From an uncultured Lachnospiraceae bacterium (GTDB lineage: Bacteria; Bacillota; Clostridia; Lachnospirales; Lachnospiraceae), in contig CAMNTM010000002.1 of NCBI GenBank assembly GCA_946558465.1, positions 248,001 through 312,000 on the forward strand: a DNA stretch of 64,000 bases, in the 5' to 3' direction. The notes beneath the pieces are model-generated. The model made no database searches, was not told the DNA's origin, and saw only the letters and a program-made list of their open reading frames with translations. How positions within the stretch are numbered: the first letter of the stretch is position 1; every line of letters begins with the position of its first letter. Made by a program: the position numbers and the translations under genes. Of this stretch, positions 58,055 through 64,000 are shown one piece after another.

Positions 58055-58384
58055 TTATTTTCTGTACCGCTTTTTCCTTGCTGCTGGCAGTCCATGTAGA
58101 CGCTTCCAGTTATTAGGCTTGTCCCTGTTCTGCTCTAACAACTGCTGCCGCTTCCTGCTTCTCTCCAACTGCTGCCGCCTGTCCCTTATTGACTGCTGCC
58201 GTAATCGCTTCTTTACGGCTTCATTCCCCAGGGCTGCCGCCAGTTCATTATAAAGATCATTGAACGACTTTATAACAGGCTTTCCGGCTTCCCCTATCTT
58301 ATTCAGCATATCCTTAAGTGCTTCACCCGCTGCCACTCCAAACGCCCCGACTGCTGCCGCAAATTCATATAAAGTATCATTCAT
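58055..58384 (-). CDS. Phage protein with a basic Gln/Arg-rich tail, unknown
   Basis: 109 residues, hydrophobic-helical first part (1-55) then RQQSIRDRRQQLERSRKRQQLLEQ, coil and basic; probably nucleic-acid-binding. Not recognised. Confidence 0.6.
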   Translation of the reverse strand: MNDTLYEFAAAVGAFGVAAGEALKDMLNKIGEAGKPVIKSFNDLYNELAAALGNEAVKKRLRQQSIRDRRQQLERSRKRQQLLEQNRDKPNNWKRLHGLPAARKKRYRK

Positions 58385-58661
58385 CTTTCTTATTCCCTTC
58401 TATTACTTCCAGCTTTAAAGGCTCTATCATATCTTCCAGGAATACATAATAAGGCTTTCTGTTTCCTGGCGCTGCCTTAAGGTTTATGTAACGGAAGTGT
58501 ACGAAGTAGGCGGGTATATCCATATCCGGCAGCGTCCGTACTTCCTTTACTGTCCCGATCTTCCCCAGGATATGCTTAATATGCTTCTGCTTTACGCCTA
58601 CTTCCTTAAGCCTTGCTTCTGTGCATATTACTTTTACCTTCTGTCCTTTTCTGATCTCCAT
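58377..58661 (-). CDS. Small KOW/SH3-like phage protein
   Basis: 94 residues: RKGQKVKVICTEARLKEVG then GKIGTVKEVRTLPDMD and YYVFLEDMIEPL, a beta-barrel pattern. Unknown function. Shares 8 bases with the next gene. Confidence 0.65.
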   Translation of the reverse strand: MEIRKGQKVKVICTEARLKEVGVKQKHIKHILGKIGTVKEVRTLPDMDIPAYFVHFRYINLKAAPGNRKPYYVFLEDMIEPLKLEVIEGNKKDE

Positions 58662-58785
58662 TTTTCTTTACCTCTTTCCGAGTTATAATATATCCGCTTT
58701 CTGTCTGTATCTCCGTATCACTACACAAAAACGGCTTATTTTCCAGGTCGTTAATAACCTTCCTTGCGTCTTTAATATCCATCAT
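58606..58785 (-). CDS. Small overlapping phage frame (59 codons)
   Basis: ATG ATG at 58785 opens a 59-residue frame (MMDIKDARKVINDLENK...) that fills the space between its neighbours and overlaps the next gene by 56 bases in another frame. The ribosome site is weak. Plausible, unproven. Confidence 0.4.
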   Translation of the reverse strand: MMDIKDARKVINDLENKPFLCSDTEIQTESGYIITRKEVKKNGDQKRTEGKSNMHRSKA

Positions 58786-58786
58786 T

Positions 58787-59050
58787 TTATATCCAACTTT
58801 CTACTACGCTTTTATGATCTTCTTTGCACCTGGCAAAAGGCAGCTTATCCGGGAAGCGTCTTACAATATCTTCCCTTATTTCGTCTACTGTATCCCTTGT
58901 TATTACTATATTTGTCGGTTTCGTTCCGTCAAATATCCGGGCTACGCATTTGTCCGGGTAGTCTTTCGGGTTTCTGAAAACACATATAATAGGCTGTCTT
59001 AAGTCGCTTGTGTCTACCTCTGCAAAGCTTTTAACTTCTTTTGTCTTCAT
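58787..59050 (-). CDS. Small phage protein, unknown
   Basis: 87 residues, mixed; QPIICVFRNPKDYPDKCVARIFDG and ITRDTVDEIREDIVRRF. Follows the ParB-like gene by 6 bases on the same transcript. Confidence 0.6.
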   Translation of the reverse strand: MKTKEVKSFAEVDTSDLRQPIICVFRNPKDYPDKCVARIFDGTKPTNIVITRDTVDEIREDIVRRFPDKLPFARCKEDHKSVVESWI

Positions 59051-59056
59051 TCCTCT

Positions 59057-60745
59057 TTACTCCTTTACTTCGTGTAAATGTCGCGCCGCCAGTTCACAGT
59101 TAATAACAATTTCCTGCAAAGTGTAAAAATCGTCTTCGTTGATAAATTCCCTAAGCTGGAATAGATCGGCTGTAAGAATACCTGTAGCTTCCGCTATGTC
59201 TAATTCTTCTTCGACTGCTGCCGCCTGGCTTTCTTCTACCATTTCCGGCTGCTCGTTAATAATCCGTATCGTGTGCCTGGTGTCATGTTCTGACACTTTC
59301 TTGACGGTCTTTCTGATCGTGTTTTTAAGGGTTTCCACTACTCCAAAATACCCGGCTTCTAACATAGCTTCCAGCAATTCCATTAAGTCATAGTCCCGTA
59401 AATATTCCTTGTACTGGTTGTCCTTGCTGTCTACATTAAAGCCCCGGTTATCAAAATACGCGGCGTATTCTTTCCCCTCATGCTTAAAATCAAAGCTTTT
59501 CTTACCCGGCGCGTATTTTCCGTCTTCTCCATAACAAAGCTTTTTCCTGTAGTTTTCAATGATGTTAAGCAGCGCATTTATTCCCCTGCTACCCTTATAG
59601 TTTTCTATGAAGTCCTGGCTAAATATTCCCGAATGAAGAATAGCCGTAATATAGCAGCTATACGGAAGTCCCATAGGCGTATAGTCCGGGTTTAATACCC
59701 CGTCTATTTTAAAGTGTGCTGTATCCCGCTTTATGCTTACGCCGCCTGTCACTTCCGGGTATTCGTCTAAGTCCTGCTGCCCTTCTATCTGTTCTTCCGG
59801 CTCTGCTTCCGTAACCGGGTACAGATCATTAACCAACTGTACAAAGCGCGTCCAGGTTATTTCCGTTGCACTCCCCAGCTTTACCCCGCGTAAGCTACAA
59901 TCAAAGTTTACCCCACCACTATCCCCGCCAGCCTTGCACTTTCCTAAATGCTCTATAAGCAGTTCCTTAAGCTTGCTTCTGTCCCCGTCGTACTTTTTCG
60001 CGTGTGCTTCGTAAAACTTCTTGACTGCTGCCGCTGTAGGCTCTTTCTTCTCCCTTTCCTGGTCTACCATTTGCTTAACTTCTTTACTAAGCATTTCCCC
60101 GGAAGCGATCACTTCTTTTTGTTTGTCTTCCGGCAGCCTGGACGTTTCGTAAGCCTTCGTAAAGTTTATGTCCCCGTTCTTAAAAGCTTCCTTCCCTTCT
60201 TCGCACAGGTTATTAGTAATGCTTTCCATTTGCGCCATTTTCCCAGTAGATACTCCGATCGCGTCCGCTATGTAATCGCGCATTTTCCCGGTTATCTCCA
60301 CTTCCCCGGCTTCCCTTGCTACAATCAGATACTTTTTAAACTCTGCTACGCCTTCGGTCAATTCCCAATCGCTTAAGCGTCTGTTAAAGATATTTGCACT
60401 ATGTAGCGTAAGCATAAATAGCGCTTCCGTCATTTCTCTAACTTTGCAATCAATCAACTTAAAGCTGTCATGCCCTCTATTGATGTTAAGGACTGCTGCC
60501 GCCGTTCTCCTATGTCCTACTATAATTCTGTCTTTTCCATCTACCCGCCCTACTATAACTTCCTGTAGCTGTCCCACAAGTAACATATTGTCCGCCAGTT
60601 CTTCTATATCGTCCTGGGCGTATTTATTCCTTTCGCTTGGAATCAGTGTACGCGGGTCTAACTTAACTTTCCTGTATTCATCTGTAAATATAACGCCCTG
60701 TCTGCTGTTATTATTCAGCCGATCGCCTAAACCTAATTTAGCCAT
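59057..60745 (-). CDS. ParB/Srx-domain phage protein
   Basis: 562 residues. N-terminal ParB/sulfiredoxin domain (about 25-150): LIPSERNKYAQDDIEELADNML, VDGKDRIIVGHRRTAAAV with the GHRR CTPase-type motif. An HTH-like part follows (YIADAIGVSTGKMAQM). The C-terminal 300 residues are unknown. Probably DNA-binding; start overlaps the methyltransferase stop. Confidence 0.85.
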   Translation of the reverse strand: MAKLGLGDRLNNNSRQGVIFTDEYRKVKLDPRTLIPSERNKYAQDDIEELADNMLLVGQLQEVIVGRVDGKDRIIVGHRRTAAAVLNINRGHDSFKLIDCKVREMTEALFMLTLHSANIFNRRLSDWELTEGVAEFKKYLIVAREAGEVEITGKMRDYIADAIGVSTGKMAQMESITNNLCEEGKEAFKNGDINFTKAYETSRLPEDKQKEVIASGEMLSKEVKQMVDQEREKKEPTAAAVKKFYEAHAKKYDGDRSKLKELLIEHLGKCKAGGDSGGVNFDCSLRGVKLGSATEITWTRFVQLVNDLYPVTEAEPEEQIEGQQDLDEYPEVTGGVSIKRDTAHFKIDGVLNPDYTPMGLPYSCYITAILHSGIFSQDFIENYKGSRGINALLNIIENYRKKLCYGEDGKYAPGKKSFDFKHEGKEYAAYFDNRGFNVDSKDNQYKEYLRDYDLMELLEAMLEAGYFGVVETLKNTIRKTVKKVSEHDTRHTIRIINEQPEMVEESQAAAVEEELDIAEATGILTADLFQLREFINEDDFYTLQEIVINCELAARHLHEVKE

Positions 60746-61496
60746 TCTTTATAACTCCTTCCAATCTCATTATTGACTGTTTAAATATTTTTGCGTCTTT
60801 TTCAAATGCTATATACTTTCGTCCTGTTCTTATACAAGCTTCCTGTGTTGTCCCGCTGCCGCTGCAGCTATCTAAAACCGTTTCCCCTTCGTTTGTGTAG
60901 GTAAGTATTAAATTTTCCATAACCTCTACTGGTTTTTCCGTTGGGTGTATCATCTTGCAAGAAGCTTTTCTATTGATTCTAATAATCGAAGTAGGGTATT
61001 TTCTGGTATCTCCTTTCCTTTCTGCAGTCGGGTTATTTTCGCTTGCATATTTCCGATAATTATTATTTGCGTTTCTTTTCTCCCTAAAACTGCTACCCAT
61101 GCTATGTAACGGCTTACCTATCGTAAATTGTGGGTTATAAGTCGGCTGCCTTTTGTAAAAAATTATAATTTCCTCATGTTGCCTAAGTGGTTGTCTATTC
61201 GCATTAAGGAAATTTGACACTAACCCTTTGTCCCACACCAAATTATACCGCCATATATCCGCGCCTTCTGTCATAAGTTCTTTTATTAACATTCCGTCCG
61301 CAAACAACGCTATACAGCCGTTTTTCTTAATCACGCGCTTATACTGCTTAAAAAGTTCCTGCAAATCTAACTTTATGTCCCACTTGTTGTTAGTTCTCCC
61401 GTATGGTAAGTCTGTTAAAATCATATCAACGCTATCGCTCGGTATTCTTTGCATACCTTCTAAGCAGTCTTCGTTATATGTCCTATTCAACTCCAT
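60738..61496 (-). CDS. Site-specific DNA methyltransferase (beta-class, DLPY)
   Basis: 252 residues. Catalytic DLPYG (29-33), central target part, then VLDSCSGSGTT SAM motif (about 212-222): order motif IV then I, typical beta-class N6-adenine or N4-cytosine. No cognate endonuclease beside it, so phage protection or control. 14-base overlap with parA. Confidence 0.9.
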   Translation of the reverse strand: MELNRTYNEDCLEGMQRIPSDSVDMILTDLPYGRTNNKWDIKLDLQELFKQYKRVIKKNGCIALFADGMLIKELMTEGADIWRYNLVWDKGLVSNFLNANRQPLRQHEEIIIFYKRQPTYNPQFTIGKPLHSMGSSFREKRNANNNYRKYASENNPTAERKGDTRKYPTSIIRINRKASCKMIHPTEKPVEVMENLILTYTNEGETVLDSCSGSGTTQEACIRTGRKYIAFEKDAKIFKQSIMRLEGVIKNG

Positions 61497-62271
61497 GCTG
61501 CAGCTTTCCTTTCGTCAAGTCCATATACTCTAATACCAGGTTCTTATAGTCCTTTGTCGCCGCGCTCCTGGGCGTGACTTCTACCAGGCTCTTTCCCTTC
61601 TCATACGTCCAGCTATTTACCCGTTTACTGAATCTGATATGAGTATTAAATGTGCTGTATTCGCTTTTCTGTAAAGCTTCTTCCCCTTTTACTACGTCTA
61701 TGTCATTCGTAAACATAGTTACAAGGCACTTTACCAGGCTTAAGCCGGGGTTATATGGTCTGATTTCCTCTATAACCTCTGCCAGTTCTTCCATACCGTC
61801 TAAGGCGTTCTTATCTGCCTTGATCGGTATAATTACATCATTTGCCGCCGCCAGTGCGTTAAGTACGTTTATTCCCACCCCAGGCGGGCAGTCGATAAAG
61901 CAATAGTCGTAACGGTCTTCCACCTGGTTAAGTACTTCCCGAAGCCTTGTTAACTGGCTGGCTTCCTGGTCTAACATAAGGTCAACTGCTGCCGCGTCCA
62001 TATTCATATTAGCCGGGATAATATCTAAACCATAGCGCCCGCTGCTTCTTATCACGTCTTCCGCTATTGCTTCTTCGTCCCTTAATACGTCTTCCATGCT
62101 TTTATAGTCGTAGCTGTGGACGCTAAAGAACTTGCTTACGTTTGCCTGTATATCATTGTCAACCAGTAATACCCGCTTTTTATGTACCGTTGTCAAGATC
62201 AACGCCATGTTAATAGCTGTCGTGCTTTTCGCTACTCCGCCTTTTAAATTTACTACTGCTGCCGTCCTCAT
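61483..62271 (-). CDS. parA: ParA family ATPase
   Basis: 262 residues. Deviant Walker A KGGVAKST (10-17), Walker A' DNDIQAN, Walker B CFIDCPPGVG. Lacks an N-terminal DNA-binding domain. Such ATPases move plasmids or phage genomes; operon with MTase and ParB-like gene. Confidence 0.92.
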   Translation of the reverse strand: MRTAAVVNLKGGVAKSTTAINMALILTTVHKKRVLLVDNDIQANVSKFFSVHSYDYKSMEDVLRDEEAIAEDVIRSSGRYGLDIIPANMNMDAAAVDLMLDQEASQLTRLREVLNQVEDRYDYCFIDCPPGVGINVLNALAAANDVIIPIKADKNALDGMEELAEVIEEIRPYNPGLSLVKCLVTMFTNDIDVVKGEEALQKSEYSTFNTHIRFSKRVNSWTYEKGKSLVEVTPRSAATKDYKNLVLEYMDLTKGKLQHGVE

Positions 62272-62291
62272 TTCTTCCTACCGTCCTTTCC

Positions 62292-62651
62292 CTAATAGTA
62301 TCTTTCTATCCCTAAAACACAGTAACCCGGTTCTATTCCTGGGTAGTTTTCCAGCATATAAATAATAGTTACCCTGTCTTCTACTCCTGTATATTCCTGT
62401 AAGTCCTTATCCCATTCTTTTAATATCATATCGTCGCCCGGCTGGTAGTCCCGGTCGTTCTTCCTAACTTCAAACAACTTATAATCGTTTACCACATCAT
62501 TAAAGAACTCTGTTTCGCATTTTACCTCATGTGTCTTTCGCGGCTCACTCATTAAGCGATCTTCGCTAAACATTATCCTTTCAAGCCACATCATAAAAGC
62601 TATGAATTTATCCCCAACTTTTGCGATCGCGCTTTTTATTTTCTCTTTCAT
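62292..62651 (-). CDS. DUF3850 (ASCH-like) protein
   Basis: 119 residues. HEVKCETEFFNDVVNDYKLFEVRKNDRDYQPGDDMIL is characteristic; PUA/ASCH-like RNA-binding fold suggested by family. Function unknown. Confidence 0.85.
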   Translation of the reverse strand: MKEKIKSAIAKVGDKFIAFMMWLERIMFSEDRLMSEPRKTHEVKCETEFFNDVVNDYKLFEVRKNDRDYQPGDDMILKEWDKDLQEYTGVEDRVTIIYMLENYPGIEPGYCVLGIERYY

Positions 62652-62766
62652 CTTCCTAAACCTTCCTTTCTGCGGCAGCAGTCGTTATAGGCTCTGCCGC
62701 CTGTGTGCTGTTGTCCTGTTACTATTCGTGATATACTTCCTTGCTTTGCCAATCCCTTAAGTGGTT

Positions 62767-63078
62767 TTATCTTTCGTGCCTGTCCTGCTTATGTTCCTTC
62801 CTGGCTTCTCTGTACACCCGGAAGAACTCTAAAAGCTGGTCTGCTTCGTTTGCTGTCTCTATACTGAATAGATACGGGAATATACCTACTAATTCTTCCC
62901 ATATGCTATTAAGACTGCTGCCGCGCGTCCTGTCTATTGTAAGCTGCCCTACGAACTCTTTTAAAAGTTCCTTCCAGGTATCGCGCCCTATTTCCCTTCG
63001 CGTCCATTCATTGACATATAGCCGCGTTTTCCTTGCATACCTGTAGAAGTCGTCGTAAAAGTCGTCGTAGAACTGCAT
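62767..63078 (-). CDS. Small phage protein, unknown
   Basis: 103 residues from the ATG at 63078 (GGAAGG upstream), directly after the VRR-NUC stop. Aromatic-rich start (MQFYDDFYDDFYRYA). The 115-base gap after it shows one inverted copy of the recurrent 10-mer. Confidence 0.6.
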   Translation of the reverse strand: MQFYDDFYDDFYRYARKTRLYVNEWTRREIGRDTWKELLKEFVGQLTIDRTRGSSLNSIWEELVGIFPYLFSIETANEADQLLEFFRVYREARKEHKQDRHER

Positions 63079-63079
63079 T

Positions 63080-63589
63080 TTATACCGTCCTTCCCAGGCA
63101 GCCCGTATTATCACAGGTTCTACAGTCTGTCCCGCAAAACCCTATAAAACGCTTTTTATTTACCCTTTCTGTAATCTTCGCTTTGTCTGCCGGGTATGTA
63201 TCGCTTACTATTTCCAGGCTGTCTATTTTTCCTTCCAGGTAAGCCGTAATCACTTCTATAGCGTTGTCCGCTTCATACACTACTAAGGCTTTCCCGCCTA
63301 TTTCGTTGATCGTGTCTATAAAGGCTAACTGTGCGTCGGAAGCTTTGTTATTTCCTACCTTTAATTCGATATAAAGGTTGTTATATCCCCCTGCCGCATA
63401 TGGTAAGCAAATATCACTTACACCCGGCTTCATGCCCTGGCGCTTCAAGTTTGCCCCTGCTGCCCGGCTCCGCTTCCCTTCGTTTGCTGCGTGATACATG
63501 GACTTAAGCGCCGGGTGTTTGGACTGCTGCCAGTGCGCCCAGCTAAATATAGCCGCCTGTGCCTGGTCTTCCGATTCCTTAAGCCCCAT
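63080..63589 (-). CDS. VRR-NUC domain nuclease
   Basis: 169 residues. HAANEGKRSRAAGANLKRQG, GVSDICLPYAAGGYNNLYIELKVG holds the PD-(D/E)XK core (D and E-X-K). These phage nucleases act in replication and recombination, like Holliday-junction enzymes. A C-terminal Cys cluster (CGTDCRTCDNTGC) may bind zinc. Confidence 0.9.
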   Translation of the reverse strand: MGLKESEDQAQAAIFSWAHWQQSKHPALKSMYHAANEGKRSRAAGANLKRQGMKPGVSDICLPYAAGGYNNLYIELKVGNNKASDAQLAFIDTINEIGGKALVVYEADNAIEVITAYLEGKIDSLEIVSDTYPADKAKITERVNKKRFIGFCGTDCRTCDNTGCLGRTV

Positions 63590-63767
63590 ACATAAGCACC
63601 CCTTCCGCCGCGTCCCGGGCTGCCCCGTCTGCCGCGTCCTTCCCCGTTATGATCTCCTTGCTTAAGCAGTTCCCTTTATCGTCCAGCATTACAACTTTTT
63701 TCCTGCACCCGCTAAGGCTGCAATATTTACAAGCCTTCACGCCGCATACTATGTTAGTTCTATTCAT
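63579..63767 (-). CDS. Small Cys-rich phage protein
   Basis: 62 residues. NIVCGVKACKYCSLSGC has four Cys in a possible zinc site. It overlaps both neighbours. The similar CxxCxxxxC pattern ends the VRR-NUC protein encoded next. Confidence 0.6.
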   Translation of the reverse strand: MNRTNIVCGVKACKYCSLSGCRKKVVMLDDKGNCLSKEIITGKDAADGAARDAAEGVLMYGA

Positions 63768-64000
63768 TCGCCCGCACTCCTTTCCCGGACTGCTGCCGCT
63801 TCCTTCTTCATCTGCTGCCGCGCTCTTTCCGGCGCTTCCGCAATATGTACACCTACCGCCTTCTTAATTTCGTCCGCCCCGATCTGCACTAATGCCCCGT
63901 CTTCTACAAACTTCTCTAATACTGCGTCTAAAGCCTGTCCCACCAGCGCCACACCGTTTACTAAGCCTTCTTCGTAGCCGTTATCGTAGCTTCTGTCCGT
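63764..64000 (-). CDS. Phage protein, unknown (partial at window end)
   Basis: The frame is open to the window edge (TDRSYDNGYEEGLVNG...), so at least 78 residues with the true start outside. A GTG at 63952 may be only internal. Helical; AEAPERARQQMKKEAAAVRER at the end. Unknown. Confidence 0.55.
   Translation of the reverse strand, partial: TDRSYDNGYEEGLVNGVALVGQALDAVLEKFVEDGALVQIGADEIKKAVGVHIAEAPERARQQMKKEAAAVRERSAGE

Overview
The window looks like chromosome of a low-to-moderate GC Gram-positive anaerobe of the gut Lachnospiraceae type. The evidence is strong AGGAGG ribosome sites, arabinan-type sugar uptake and hydrolysis genes, the eno-secG-rnr-smpB run, a Lsa-type ABC-F gene with an attenuator leader, and paired YitT membrane proteins. 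The species cannot be fixed from sequence alone.

Region 1 (1-9.8 kb, minus strand) is an arabinoside-use locus: an AraC-type regulator (broken by a one-base shift in a poly-A run), a lipoprotein sugar binder, two permeases, a GH43 and two GH51 arabinosidases, a DUF624 protein and the start of a zinc alcohol dehydrogenase. Region 2 (10-16 kb) holds Hsp20, a zinc-ribbon membrane protein and the eno-secG-rnr-smpB housekeeping run. Region 3 (16-26 kb) holds two YitT proteins, D-Ala-D-Ala ligase, a HAD phosphatase, a cell-wall amidase lipoprotein, a MarR-alcohol dehydrogenase-aldehyde dehydrogenase operon with a palindromic operator, and a Lsa-type ABC-F protein behind a leader-peptide/terminator region. 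Region 4 (26-33 kb) is a LacI-controlled operon with a nitrate/sulfonate-type ABC importer, an amidohydrolase, a TIGR04076 protein and a creatinase/M24-fold protein that seems to lack the usual metal ligands; its substrate is unknown.

Region 5 (33.3-35.3 kb) is a decayed defence patch: a DpnI-like endonuclease in pieces, a 15-codon zeta-toxin-like fragment, a shortened ToxN-like toxin behind a promoter/short RNA/terminator, and a DUF2442-DUF4160 pair. Two similar direct repeats (about 34.48 and 35.29 kb) may be old attachment sites.

Region 6 (35.4-64 kb, all minus strand, running past the window end) is an HK97-type siphophage prophage. In transcription order it has small genes and a VRR-NUC nuclease, ParA, a DNA methyltransferase, a ParB-like protein, HNH, small and large terminase, portal, protease, capsid, connectors, tail tube, G/GT tail chaperones joined by a -1 frameshift, tape measure, Dit, Tal, BppU, a diversity-generating retroelement (DGR), holins, amidase and glucosaminidase. 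No integrase or repressor lies in the window.

The main discovery is the DGR: target gene, Avd, template repeat and reverse transcriptase in order. A 120-bp template and variable repeat differ at 14 positions, all of them template adenines in the coding strand. An 8-bp-stem GGAA hairpin lies just past the variable repeat.
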